This document shows, piece by piece, positions 13,401-28,400 of a stretch of 64,000 bases of DNA. Location of the stretch: contig NC_049991.1 in NCBI RefSeq assembly GCF_000003815.2, positions 46,368 through 110,367 of the forward strand. The letters run 5' to 3'. The notes under the pieces were generated by a model, which was given only the letters and a program-made list of their open reading frames with translations, made no database searches and had not been told where the DNA came from. Position 1 is the first letter of the stretch. Each line of letters starts with the position of its first letter. This DNA comes from Branchiostoma floridae. Its lineage: Eukaryota > Chordata > Leptocardii > Amphioxiformes > Branchiostomatidae. The position numbers and the translations under genes were made by a program.

Positions 13401-16400
13401 CATCATACAGAACAATCTTCCTGCTCCAGCCCACGGACAAGATGACCTTTGGACTATCCAGAGGGATGACACCAGTGACCTCTGCCTCTCCAACACCCTC
13501 CAACTTGTGCAGGTTGTGACCGTTTTGAAAGTTCCAGATCTAAGAATGGAAACCATGACAAAGTGTTCAGCACCATGGACAGCACAGTTAGAATGTACAG
13601 ATAGGACCAGTGAGTGTACAGAACCAGTCCTTTACAAGTTGGGTAAATGAGAATATGGAGATTGAGTTCCTTAGGAATTCTACAAATTCAATAAGGTCAT
13701 GTATGCTATTTAGGGAAAAGTGTGGTCCAGTGGCAGTCATTATGATTTGCAAGGTAACAACTGACTGACGAAAGACAGAAGATAATGCTGACTGAAACAT
13801 CTGACCATTTCCAACTGTCATCTAGTTGCTGAGTAACTGTTACGTTGCAGAAGTCATAATAGTTGGGAGACAGCTTCAAACAACATTTGCAGTCATTCTT
13901 GAACTAGTTTAATTGTAATATCCAATACAAAAAGTGGACCCACCCAAATTTTTTACTGTGGAGCACCAGTCTTTGTCAAGGAATGAACAATCCACGGCTG
14001 GCATGGTGCCACATTATGCAGATATAACACGTGACTCAGTGAGAAGTGGATCCACTGACTGGTGATGTTCAGTCAAAAATTTTGTTTCAACAGTTTTAAC
14101 TGTAATATCCAACACAAAAATTTGTTCAAGAATGACTCCTACCAACACAGATTTACTTTCAAGCTAACATTTGCAGTCACATGTGCAAAGGTTAGGTGTG
14201 AGGGGGCTAACATCATCTTTATTGATATGCAAATGCAACACATTTAAAATCAACATACAAGATGAATTTAAAAGAAGAAAAAAACCTAGGCTGACCCCTT
14301 AATCATAATAGTAAAAATTCTGGAGGGCGCAAGCCGCAAGGTAAAACTTAATGTGTGCATCCGACTTTTGATACATACTGTATTGCACTTAACATTACAT
14401 AACGACCTTGGCATGTTCAGCACTGTTGATTTTACAAGAATATTGTACTTAAACAAAAGTTATCTGCTAGAAAACAACCCAGATGGGGACTCCCACACTG
14501 GGGATCTATACAGTTGATCTATAATTACGATGTAGGTATACTTCTTCTTAGCCTTTTTTGTCTACTGCTGCTTGGGTGTTTTGTTCAATTGAAAAAGAGT
14601 CAAGTTCTGCTGAGCTGAGTTTTGTATGGTAATGTCAGGTACAAGGGGTGTAGGTAGGATGTCCGTGCTGTGATGTGTGTCCCTTCCTCAAGATGTTCAG
14701 GACTCAGATCACACTGTATGGTAACCGGCGGATCAGACATTCAGTACCATCCTTGCAGAGTGGTAACCAGTTCCTTAAGCACACTGTTGTATCTGGCTGT
14801 CAGTGCCACTGGACAGGCATTGAGGACATGGCAAAGTGTCTGGTGGCCTTGACACAATGGGCACTTTGTTGAGAGCAGCTTTCCCCAGCAGACTAAGTTG
14901 TCCCATGTAGGTAACCAGTTCGTCATCCAGTTCGAAGCGAAATCGAACACTCCCCTCGGGGCATTCACCAGGGAACTTCTCCATCTGATGTCAGTTTTTC
15001 TACTTCCATTAGTTCCTCCATTTTCCTTGTACTTTGAGAGTACTACTGTGTTCCTCAATTTTACTGTCACTGTCCCTTTGCAAGTGGGCATTGATTTCTT
15101 GGCACAATTTCTTCTTTGTTTATTGGGAGTTTGCTTGGTCATTAGTGTCATCATTTAGGGCAGGAAGATCAACAACTGACATGATCTTCTCCCTACGTCA
15201 ATTGCATAGACCTTACTAAAGCATTCGATTTATGTGAGCAGGAAAGGCTTGTTTGAACTTCTGAAGAAGATCGGCTGCCCACCAAAACTTGAGTAGCATG
15301 GTGTTTTCTTTTCACACTGACATGAAAGGGACAGTATTGTTTGATGGATCCTGTTCAGACTCTTTCTCCATGAAGAGCGGCGTAAAACATGGTTGTGTAC
15401 TAGCACCAACAATCTTTGGGATTTTCTTATCCATACTGTTGTCGCACGCCTTTGACACATCCACAGACGGAGTTTATCTGCATACAAGGTTTGACGGGAA
15501 GCTGTTTGCGTACTGAGTGTCCTACAGTACGGGAGTGAGGCGTGGAACACATACATACGACAGATTAAACGCTAAATGTGGTGTCTCTGGCGCATCTTAG
15601 GACTTACCTGGAGGGACAAGGTACCAAACCGTGTCATCCTGGAACGAGCAAAAGTGCAGAGTATCTATTCCATCCTCAGCCAACGCTGTCTTTGCTGGCT
15701 GGGACATGTTAGGCATATGGAGGATGGAAGGATCCCTAAGGATGTACTTTATGGCGGACTAGCCATTGGCTCCAGGGCTGTTGGTCGTCCAGCACTACGC
15801 CTTAAAGGCACATGCAAAAGAGACATGAAGGCATGCAGCATTTCTCCTGAAACCTGGGAAGCGCAGGCTGAGGACAGAGCTGCCTGGCGCACAGTTGTGC
15901 ACAGCGGTGTGTTGAACGCCGACAGGAAAAGGGGAGTAGTGGCAGAGGAGAAGCAGAAAGAAGAAAGACTGTAGCAGCAAACGCACTCCCAGCTGGACAA
16001 CACATGTGTACAGAGTGCAATAGAGTCTGCAGATCATGGAGTGGGCTCCTGAGCCACCTCAGAAGCCACAACAGAAGTCAACCTCCCTGAGGCGCACTGA
16101 CGGTCTACTAAGACCAGACTGCCAAAGAGAAGAAAGAGTGTCATCATCACACTGTGTTGCTAAGCTTTGTTCGGTGATGGTAAAGCATTCCATCGCACCT
16201 GTAGATTTTCATGTTAATGGTCTCTTTCAATCTTCGTGTTGAGGGCATTTGTGATGCTGTCATCATCTGACGTTAGAACAGTTGTCATTACGTTGGCGTA
16301 TTGTTGCGTTCATGATGATTCCATGCTGTGTGTATGATTGTCTCCTTCAGGATGTCAGGAGACAGGACCTGATGAGCTGGTGTGTTTTGCCAAAGGGCGG

Positions 16401-19400
16401 TTATACCGACTATATAGATACAGATGACCCGCTAGCAGAAACGTAGCCGCCCAAGAACTTGACGGGGGATGTGATTACATGTATATTATCCATAGGATCT
16501 GATTGAGGAAGACATGTTCTTGGCTGCATATGCTGAGGGTTTTACATTTTTTTGGCATTTCTTCGGCAGTGTCAGGTGGAAGCTTCAGAGGTGGTGGTCA
16601 AGTGTGTTGGCAATCCGCTACACTGATCTTGACCTACGGTCATACGGTAAGTGCCAGGTCATCAGTGAATGCAAAGGGCAGGTGAGTTATGTGTCTTAGC
16701 TAATACTAGTAGCCATGTGATTCCTAAGTGCACAAGTATTCCATAGTAAGATTGATGACCGACAGGAAGATCGCTACGGACAGCATATCCCCCTGGAATG
16801 TTCTAACTCTCAGCTTGAAGGGGTCCGAAGAGAAGTTGGGCCATCTCACTTGAGCACTTGATTACTGTAGAATGCCTTTATGAAGTTGCATACGTGACCT
16901 CTGTAGCGATAAGTGGCTCATGTCACGCGGTACAGAAGCGTTCTGTAGGTCCAGCTATGCCACATGAACTGTCCTTTTTTCGGATCTGGCATTTCTTATG
17001 ATTTCATTGAGTACTAAATGAGCGATCAACACAGCCCGATACTCCTTCCAGGAATTCTTTTTTGATTCCACTGTAATTCAGTGTAATATAACCAGCTGCT
17101 GCCATGTCAAGTGGTTGCAAAGCTACTATGTTATGCCGAAGGGTGGTTACACGGGCTATATTGATACATATAGAGACGTATATGAGAAGCTCACCTTGAT
17201 TGTTCCATCCCTGGCCCCAGTGATGAGTCTTCGTAGGGAGGTGTCAAAGGTCATACATGTGATCTCCTCATCGCCGTGAGCGTTAGTGAACATGATGGAC
17301 TTGTTTCCTGTTTCAATGTCCCACACTGCCACAGTAGAGTCGTCACTTCCTGTCACTACCTATAGGTCACATGACATCACATTCATCCTGACCTTACATA
17401 GGGTCATTGTTTCTTTATGACTGACTGGACTTCATTCAGCCCAGTGTACTACTGTAACAATAAATAAAAGTGGATACATTTTTTTATGTATACCATAATA
17501 CAGGCTATAATTCCAGACTCAAGATGCATTAAATCTCAGAGTAGGAGTGTGGTCCCTTTGCAACAATCGTACATGGTATAGTAGAAAAACATACTTGCTT
17601 TCCCTCCCTCAACCTAAAGACAATAAAAAGTTTAAACAAAATGGAAACCAACCTGATGGTAATGTGGATTGTAGATTGCTGTACAGAGAGGAGCATTGTG
17701 GGTAGTGGGCAAAGTACTCTTGACTTTCTTTACACCCAGCTTAAGTTGACCTGGACAGACGAGCATCATGCATGAAAATAAAACTAGTATGAGCCAGAAA
17801 AGGTTTGCATAATTCATTTGGATTTTCGACTTTGCCCCTTGCAGATTGGCCATGCCCTTATAAGGTCTTATAAAGAAGAAGTGATTGAATTTGACTTTCT
17901 AGCATTGTCACTTTGCAGGATAACTTTTGAAAATGATAAGAAAACACAGACAATAAAAAAGCAGGAACTGTGGTCAGGGCTGTCAATTCTGGTCCTCCTT
18001 ACAGTGTACATGAAATCTGCAAAGACATCCCTTTTCATTCAAGTAACAGGAAAGAATTCGAAGTGGGTATCTAACGTTAACTCTTAGCAGAGTGGGACGG
18101 CTCCTGAATCTGACCCGCACACCTTTGGACAAAGCTACAAAACACATGCTATCATCCCTCTTAAAGTTTAGTTTATATCACTAATAGTTTGTAATGTTAC
18201 CATACCTATATAGTCTTGACATGTCAGGAGAAGTGTGTTTTTGCTGAGAACCAGACATAGTGGGAATGCTCCATACTCCGGGACACGTCCATTCACCAGG
18301 CAAGGGAACTTCAGAACAACCGTCTGGAGGCAGGAGTGATCCTTCACATCCCATACTTTCAACATCTGTCAATCACAAACAAAACCATTCAAATCACTAC
18401 TGTTCAACATCAAGACCCAGTTATAGATAATACATGACACCCCTATTGTACAATAGAGCAGAAAAAAGTGCTTTTCAATTTAGATCTTTTTAAAAAATCT
18501 TTAACGGGAGGGGGCCATACTTCGACACCCGTTCTAAGTGGATGCGCAATGGCTTTTGTCAATGTACATTTTACAGTGAACTCACCAAAAACAAGTTAAG
18601 ATCTTGTATGCATCTATATAACTGTTATTGAAGCTGTACAGATATATATTTCATTTAACAGTAGCGTTCCACACTGTACTTTGACAGCGCACGAAACTTA
18701 CGGCAGGTTTTCGGCTTGCGTCCTAGCAGAACGTTCCAACACAAAAAAGGGGTCCAAACTCCGACATAGTAACAACCAGACCATCGCCGTGTATTTTTAA
18801 ACAACTTATGCAAATAGAATAGCACTAAAAGTCTTCATTATAATTTTTTGGTACCAAATATGGGTCATATTTTGTCTTACGCGACTTATTCAAATACGGT
18901 GTGTTAAAACGTTTACCTCTCACGGTGAGACCAACTTGCCGCAAAACGGCAGCGCATTGTTACGTTGGACTGTGATGGCATTTTCGCTTTTCGGCTTCCT
19001 TGATTGCCTTTTCATCCTGTCTTTTGGCAGCAGCAATGGCTACAGGATTTTTTAGTCGGTAGGGATCGATTTTTCTTGAATGTTTGTCGCTCGACGGACG
19101 GGTTGACTGAGTTCAACGTGCTGAGCATCACTCGCCCGCCTTCGTGCGTGATAGTAAAATGGCGGGGCCCCGACTGCGTGAACATTGTGGCATCATTTTA
19201 GCTCCGTTTATCCAACCCAGTTAAAGGCCGAACAGAACACAGGTATTATTTTTCGGAAGGCTAATAAACATCATTTCTATGTGTGGTGGTATTTTTTCAC
19301 ATGTCGTATTTTACGAAGAATAATTCAAGAGTTTCCCGGGCCATGGTCTCGATAGGTTCGCTCGTCAACTTGCACGGAAGGCGTCAAATTTGTGCAAGTT

Positions 19401-22400
19401 TTTCAATCGTTATCTGTGGGACATGCTAACTTCGACACATACCCCATTTTTGTAGTTATTTACAACAAGGTTTAGTCTACAGCTAGTGTACTTCTCATGT
19501 GCAGGCATCTATGCATTTCTCCGCAACAATGATTTTTAAAACCTGTCGAAATTTGGACCCCTGTCGAAGTATGGCCCCCTCCCGTTAACCATTCCAACAA
19601 TATCAGTACTCAATATTTTATTTTTAGTTACCACTTTATTGATAAGCTCAACATTATGCAATCTAAAATAAAAAGGATAAACACAGCCTACAAATTTATC
19701 CTGGCCTACACATGAGCTAACAGACTCACAGCATCCTTGGAGTAACTGAAGACTTGGTTCATGGGTTCAAACAGCTTTACATCAATAATGGTGGTGTGGT
19801 GCCCACTGAGTACTGTGATGGGTTTGCTGGTGACGTAGGGGTTCCATAAGCGAACCCTGTGGTCAGAGCTGCCTGTGACGATGATGTTCATGTGTTTATT
19901 GTAGTCAAAACACTCCACACCCTGAAAATGGTATAACACACGATTATAACTATTATCACTCAAAAGTTTGAAGTATGTTTCAAGTATGTCCAACAAGCCA
20001 ACACATATAATTATTACAAACATATAACACATTTTTGTTATTTTTTTACAATTATGTATACTGTTGCTTCATGTTGTTTGCAATTAGCCTGTGGGCATAA
20101 ACTTGCATTAAAGATATTATTATAATAACACCTTATCACACATTGTATGTAACTGCCATCAGTCTTTCTTTTTTGGGACAAAGCTTCTCATTTGATGGTA
20201 TTGTGATCATTCCAACATCTTCCATTGGTCCATGCTTACGTAGTACCTGTACTGACGGAGTGCAAGCCTTAGTAATTTATGCAGAAGCTTTGGCATCGAC
20301 AGTGTAATTTGCTGAATAGGTAACATTACAAAGTTAGAGTTCTTCATTTGTAAAATTTACAGGACCGTAGGACCATTGGCGATGACATAAGTTTTTTTTA
20401 ATCTGAGTGATGACTGTTGCTTCATGTTGTTTGCAATTAGCCTGTGGGCATAAACTTGCATTAAAGATATTATTATAATAACACCTTATCACACATTGTA
20501 TGTAACTGCCATCAGTCTTTCTTTTTTGGGACAAAGCTTCTCATTTGATGGTATTGTGATCATTCCAACATCTTCCATTGGTCCATGCTTACGTAGTACC
20601 TGTACTGACGGAGTGCAAGCCTTAGTTAAATTTATGCAGAAGCTTTGGCATCGACAGTGTAATTTGCTGAATAGGTAACATTACAAAGTTAGAGTTCTTC
20701 ATTTGTAAAATTTACAGGACCGTAGGACCATTGGCGATGACATAAGTTTTTTGGATCACTTCTACTGGAATCTAAAAAAAGAAGAAAAAACACAGAGAAC
20801 AACCTACATGTAACGTTACCAACCTTATTTTTTTCAGGACCGTAACAGGAAACACAACATGTTTTTCTCTTAAGCCTTACAAACCTTCTCCCAATAAGAG
20901 CATGTAAAAGTCATCACAAGTATCACTTTAAGTAAGTACAGAACTCTACTTCAATCTAGCCTTGTGTGTATGGAATACCATTTGACAATCCTTACCTTGG
21001 AAACTTTGAAAACATAAGTCTTCTTCTTGCGTGAAATGTCCATCATCACCACAGAACTACTGTGGCTGCCACTAGAGGACAAAACCACATCATTGTGGGG
21101 ACAGTACAGGATCTGTCTGATCCCCTCAGGATGGATGCTGTCCAGGACAACTAGCTGCACATATTTGGAGTGTTGGGGTAATTCCTGAAATACATCACAA
21201 CCTGAATTTCTGTCAGACTCTGTACATATCTATTACTAATGTCACTGATGAAATCTACTTTCAAATGATAATTATAGGGGTACCAGTACGAAACTGGTAT
21301 TTCTTGCTGGAACATTAAAAAAATTGACTACAAAATGCAGAGTGGTTTTTGGCTTGATTAGAAAATGAACAGTTGTAATAATCATGTGTCATATGCAGAG
21401 TGGCATTTGAAAATACTTGTATGTGACTTGTAACCATAAACAGTCACACAACTCTCATACACATGTAGATGAGGAATAAGGCTGTACAAAGCATTATGAA
21501 TTTCTACAAAACCAAGATATTAAACGTTTTGTAACATCATCATTTCCTTTTTGCATATCAGTTGCTATAAGCAGGGCTAAGATTCATTGATTTCTTCCAG
21601 ACGCTTTGATTGACATCCATCACTATTCTTCAGTGTCATGATGCACTAGAATGAAGTCTGAGAACAACTCAATATGATTACATCTAACTAGTTGAACATG
21701 CCAAAGTGCAAATGTCACTCATATGCAAATCAACTTTGTATAGTTCCTATGGTAATACAACACCATAGGAACTGTTAGCATTGTATAGATGGAATTGTAT
21801 TTAAATATTTTTTACCTGGATATTTAATCTCCCAGAAACTCAGTGCTTTTTTTTCTTTTACCTTTCAAGGACAGATTATATGCTTGGTGTGTGTGAGCTT
21901 TTCCTAATGTCAGGTAACAGTGGATAAAAGCAACTTTCACTGGTGCATTTAGTTTGGCTGGTCTGAGAGTACCTGCACGACACATTTACATGGCATTGCA
22001 CAAATTTGCATATGCATGTGGTATTTTGAGCCCTGTTAAGGAATGATGCTTGTGAATTGAAAACAAGAGCATATTATTTCAATGTATAATTTCCACAGGA
22101 TTTGTAGCACTCACAGAGACATGTACTACTGCCCCACTCTCACACATATTGTATAATCCCGGTACATGTGTACTACACTCTACTTTTGACTCCTGAGTAC
22201 CCACCCGGGCCGCCCCTAATCGAGCACACATCTAGCAGTACACGTTGCCTTAACACAGGTAAACTGTCCACATGTAACTGTAACGTTACAAGTATAAGCA
22301 TGTTACTTACAGGAAGATAAATTTTTTGGACTCCTTCATCATGTGAGAATGGCCTCTCAAACTGGCCAGACTGTGGAGTTTTGAAGTACAGCAGATTTAT

Positions 22401-25400
22401 ACATCCACTTTCATCTCCATACAGAAGGCAGGCCCTTGTGTTGGGGTTCTAAATAACAAAATTCAATACATCTCATGACGAATTCAGCTCTTCCAAAGCC
22501 ATATATATAGAGGCAAGATTTCAAAAGAGCTTTAAAAGAGCAAAAATTGATTAAAAAGTAAGAAATAACTGATGAAAAGATACCTTTCGATCATAATGGT
22601 AGTCAAAACAAGTTGGAACATCTGCTAACCCTGGAGAAATAAACATTTAAAATCCTTCATTCAGTGTGTTGGAATATTAGTCAGTCCTTTGGAATGTTAT
22701 TTTGGGACTTTGAAAACTCAGACCAAATTACAACAGAAATAGAAAATACACTGAATTACAGCAGGTTCTAATCTGAAAATAAGTCTGCTAGCATACAAAT
22801 TTATGCCACGTCATAGACATTGGAAGATGCACACGTTAGTCAAAAGCCCTTTTATGTCAATTAAAAGTATCATCAATGCCAATAATTTCCTTGCTTACCA
22901 TATAAGTGAAATTCCTCAAAATATGAACTGGTAGATATGTCAAAGAAATGGAGGTCTCGACTTGTAGTGGCTATGACAATCTTGTTCATGTTTGGGAGGT
23001 AGATGGCATCTGTAACCCATGCTTTGAACTGTCGTTTCCCGTTCCTTCCTTCATCACCCTCTCCGGGTAATTCATATGTTTTTAACAGGCGAACAGATGT
23101 GTCCCAAACCCCTATCACACCCTCCTGCAAATGTTGATATTAGTGTGATTATAAGAATATCCTGACATAACAGCAATAGCACAAAGTTTTATCAAAACCT
23201 TTAAATAAGAAGTTTTATCCAATAATAAATGGCAATGCACAAATAGCTGAGTGTATATTTGTACAATGAGAATATCATTATAAATATAATAAGTTCTGTC
23301 AACTAACAACAGAAAATACAATTATCATTTTACATTTGAATGCAACCATTATGCTTATATATACAACGTACCAGCATGCAATTATGCATGCAGATATCAG
23401 CAGATTCTTCAATTCTATAATAACATTTGAAGGAAAATCTCTCACCTTGCTAAAGCTGACATATCTACTGGGATTCTCAATATAGATAAGTTTGGTGGTG
23501 GGCTCTTGCTGTAACAACAGTAAAAAAGAGACATACAGATGGTCAGTAAGTAGTAACATGTATAATTTGAAGGCATTGCTCTGCCTTGCCTGGTCTTTAC
23601 AAACTTTTTTAATAGGATGTCTTTCAGTTCAAAACTCACTTTAATGTTTTACACTTTGAAGTTTGAAATTCTGAGTATATTTTCCAAAATGTCATGATTC
23701 TGTGATAATTCATCTAAAGAATAATTGGTCTGAAGAGCAGGGTTGGACAAGTTCTTTTTAAAATTCACAGTCCTATCAGGCAAGTTCATAAAAAATCTAG
23801 TACTTGCACAAGCCAAATTTTCACTTGCCCAAAATTCAAATGAAATTTTTCTAATGTCATTTCACTTTCATCAATAGAATTTCTTTGTTATTGGCTATAT
23901 TTTCCTGTGTTGATCAATGCTTGATGCAATGACAAGTTAAACAATTATTAAGGCAACAATCATATTGGTGCACTGGACTTCAAAATTTTAAGGACTTTCA
24001 TGTGCATTGATAGCATTCAAGTTACAACATCCTGCTAACCACACTAGTGAGACACAACAAAAACAGTTTGGACTGCCTGGTTCAACTGTATTACCAACTA
24101 GAGTTCGGGGACCTCATACCTCCATGAAATATTTATTGCTTTTTTGTGGATGGTATGTATGTTTATAGTCGGTTGTATTTGAGAGTAATGGTTATAAATG
24201 TTATGGGAAAGTAGTGGTGTATTTATTTAATGACACAGAGGATGTCCATCTGATTAGTAATTATTAAAATGTGACACTTAATTGTGTAATGTGCGTTTAA
24301 GAGGTCGACAGCATATGGTAGCGTGGTGTTCCTTAAGCTTGATGTTTGGCATTTAAACTGTCTAAGGTTGTCAGCATTATTGAGGTTCGACTATGTGCCT
24401 CAGAGCGGTGTGGTGGGAGGAAACTCAGAAAGAAGAAGGGATGTGGCCAACTTGTCAGATGGTGATTTGATTTTCCACCAATATGTCATAACATCAGCTG
24501 TTCACACGGTACAAAAATGAGATGCACACTTTCCTCTGATAGCCCTACATCAACTGTAAGATGAATACTTGGCGCCAACCCCGTCTGCTAAAAAACAAGT
24601 ACCATTGGCTACGAAAGAGACCCATAAAACTTCTGACACCCAACCCATCTAAGATGAGAGGACCTAATGGCATTTTAATCACCATGTCACTCAAATCAGC
24701 AGTACAGTATGTGAGACATCCATACCTGTTATTAAAGCATTACCGTTAAATGTACCTCAACTTCTTACAAGTATACTTACGCTTCACATCTCCAAGATAT
24801 CCTAAGCAGACATAAATAAAACTAATTATCATATTAAAAAAACTCGGGGTTCCCCAAACAGCTGTCATACAAATCACCTCACTATCTGCTTGGAGCTAAG
24901 CCCATTAACAAACACTTAAAGCACGATGCCTGTTCCAATATATCGCAGATATAGGGGGGATTTCTGATATTATTACATCGATTATAACGACAGATACGGC
25001 GCCCAAAATCACATCGATTCGAGCTTTCATCACAGCCCACCAACACAACAAGTATGAAACCAATCCATCTAGCCGTTCTTGAGTAATCATCTACACAGAC
25101 AGAGACACATAACAGAAAATATAACCTCCATGACATTTCATGGAGGTAACTACTGTGCCAACTGTTACAAATATTTCAAACAGTCCTAAGCAGACATAAA
25201 TAAAACTACTGGGGGTTCCCCAAACAGCTGTCACCTCACTATCTGCTTGCAGCTTAGCCCATTAACAAACACATACAGCACGATGCCTGTACCAATATAT
25301 CTCAAATATAGGGGTGATTTCGATATTATTACATCAATTATAACGACAGATACGGCTCCCAAGATCTCATCGATTCGAGCTTTCATCACACCCCACCAAC

Positions 25401-28400
25401 ACAACAAGTATGAAACCAATCCATCCAGCCGTTCTTGAGTAATCATCTACACAGACAGAGACACATAACAGAAAATATAGCCTCCATTCCATGACATTTC
25501 ATGGAGGTAATTAAGAAGATACATGTAACAGTTGCAACATGCTTTTTGTCATTTTCTGTAACTAGTGTAAGTACATGACATCCACTCTCCCTGGTCTTGC
25601 AGGTGAACTTTTTTACAATACATGCGTTAAACTAAACAAGTGCTTTTAAAAAAGCTGGCATTTTGCCAATGTTTGCGTGTGTGAACGTTTTTTTCTAGTT
25701 ATTAGAATGTCATATAAATAGAACAGAGTAACTAAACCTGATATTGGCGCATGGAGAGATTCACATATGTGCCTGAACAGCAGATCTAGACGCCACCTGT
25801 TAAAATTTGCGTGAACTGCAGCAAATTTCACTACACATTGCCTGTTTTTGAGTGAGCTCTGTTGCGGGGCATTTTTAAGTTTTTTTTTTTAATACTTATT
25901 TCTATTCGGCAAAAAAACGAAGCGGCGAATCTGTTAACCAAAGAAATAAATTGGTGTGGCCAAATGGATGTAAAAATTAGTATTTTAATGGATGTAAAAA
26001 AGAAAAAAAAAAGTTGAAAAAAATCTACCTCCCCGGATTCGAACCGGGTGCATTGGTTTAGAATGCGTAAACTTTACCACTGCGCTAGTGCGAACATGTT
26101 GAAGAAATGCCTGTTTTAACAGGTATACAAATGTTTGGCATGGATTGAACAGGTCCGTTCATCTCAACATCACAACGGCGACTACACTGGCTAGAAGGCA
26201 TTTTGCGACTGCAAGTCGCAAAATGAAAAAAAACTGAAATGAACGGGTGACATAGGCATCAAACTACCAGACTCAATGAGAATAACATATCTTTTCTGAC
26301 AGTCAGACTCAGGGGTTGGCACTGACTGCAAAGCTGGGAATTCTTCCTAGAACTAGAACTGTAGGATCACCTTCAATTTACTTCAAAGGAAATAGTGTTT
26401 GTGCTTTTCTGACCACCACTTGTAAAGAAATTGATGCAGACATGGTTGGTTCTGCTGCTTGGGATATTTCACTGGTAGCATGAGCAGTCACTTTACTGAG
26501 AAGAAAAAAAAAACACCTTAAATTGTCAATAAAAATGAACAAAAATATAATATTATAAACTTCATTTACATGTCTATTAAATCTATGGAAATGACAATAA
26601 CATAATCATAATACCGCCAAATAAATCAGCGATGAATTTAAGGAGATCTACTTGTGCAGCAACAGTAATTTTCGAGGTATGCACACTTCAGACATCCACA
26701 TTTTCAAAAAGGCTTCAATAAACGGTGCATTCGAAGACAACAAGGCCAAAAGTTTTCAGTTCCCTTTCATGATCAGTCGTGGGACAAACACACTGTTGTT
26801 CATCGCCAGATTTGTAGATTATAATCACACGTGCTCACGGCACAAGACGAGCATGATTCAACACCAATCTAAATGAATTTTTGTTGATGACCTACAACTC
26901 GTGTAAAAGTGAACAACAGTTGCATTATCGCCCAGATCTACGGCTGAATGGGTCAAATTGAACGTACGCCGCCATTTTCATGCCATTTTCATTTCACCGC
27001 TAGCTGTAAAGTTTCACGTCATAGTGGTTATGGCGGACCAAAAATAAAAGAAAATTATTGATAATATACGTCCATTTTCTCATGACTTTCTGTATGCTCA
27101 TGCAGGTTTTTGTTTTGTGAAATTACTAACAGGAAAGGAAGGAACAACAGAGGATGTATAAAGGTACATAGAGGCAGTTAATTGTTCCATGTTTCTTCCT
27201 GGCAGTATTATTGAAGCCCTACCCAACCACGCGCCCATTCTCCGTGTAATTTCTTGGTTATTGAAATTATGATATTCCATTCCTAGCACAATAAGAGAGT
27301 AAAAAAAGATACAGAAAACATTTAGTGGCAAAGGTAAGCTGTACCAGCAACATGTAACAGGAGAAAATGATGCGTTGATCATTTGTCAAATTAGTATTGC
27401 TTGCAAACTCGCAGTAAACGTGGCGGTATTATGGTAATAGATAATTGTTAAATATTGCTGGAAAAATCTTACTTGCCCGATCGGGAAAGTGGGGAAGGAC
27501 ATGTGCTTGCCCGATCAGCACTTTGGGACAATCTGGCTAATGGACTTGACCGGTACCACTTGTCCAACCCTGGATGAGTCATTTAATCATTGGGCAATGC
27601 TAATGGTACTCACTGCAATACCCAAAAAGGCAATTTTCAGCTCTGGTCTTTGAACATGTCCTACCCGATGTCTAAGTGGATGTGCAATATTCAGCACAGG
27701 GCAGCAAAATCAGTTTTGTTCCAGCAAGGAGGCTATATAACCTCCTTGGTTCAGGGGGAGATAGGTTTTTGTAATTTTTTAAGGAAATATTTTCTATCAC
27801 TGATAGTATCAGAATCAGATGGTGGACCTACTACAACTATATATACCTTCTTTTTATCTCATGCACTGTACAAATTTTACAATGGGAACAGGCCAAGGGA
27901 AGAGAATTAGTTCTGTTCACATTGGGATATTATACAAAAGTCATGCAGTTCATGTACGTTAAACAGCCTCATTACCCACACTTTGGGTATCTACTGGCTA
28001 CAAAATACACCCGATATTATTATTATTACCTTTGCCAGAATGGCTAAGGTTATGTTTTGGGCTTGTGAGTCTGTGTGTCTGTGTGTGTGTCTGTGTGTGT
28101 GTTAACAGCATAACTCAAGAAGTCTTGGATGAATCCCGATAATATTTGGTAGGTGGGTAGGGGTCGGGAAAACGAAGGTCAAGTTTGATAATGGGCCCCC
28201 TAGCGGCTTGCTAAGGTACTGCAGCAGAACCTCAATTTTTGATATCTCCTGTTCTGGACATGCTGTGATCATGATTTTTGAGTGGTAGATAGCCCTCGAG
28301 GCAGAGAGTAAGTGCTGTGAGTTTGGGCCCCCTAGCGGCTTTTTTGGAACTGCAGGCGCCGGTTTCCTTTCAAACTTTGGACGAGAGTAACTCTACAACG

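Larger units (their letters stand above)
23738..27572. mobile_element. possible hAT-type termini bounding a composite region
   Basis: CAGGGTTGGACAAGT at 23738 recurs inverted at 27558-27572, the usual form of hAT ends, and both subterminal regions repeat cttgccc-like motifs. The flanking 8 bases differ (CTGAAGAG and GATGAGTC), and other elements are nested inside. It may therefore be one old element or two separate ends. Confidence 0.4.

Noticed and set aside
26025-26092. Functional tRNA-Phe(AAA)
   Set aside because: Acceptor stem does not pair and the variable region is too short.
23738-27572. Single intact hAT transposon
   Set aside because: Inverted ends are present, but the 8-bp flanks differ and no transposase is visible, so it is only listed as possible.
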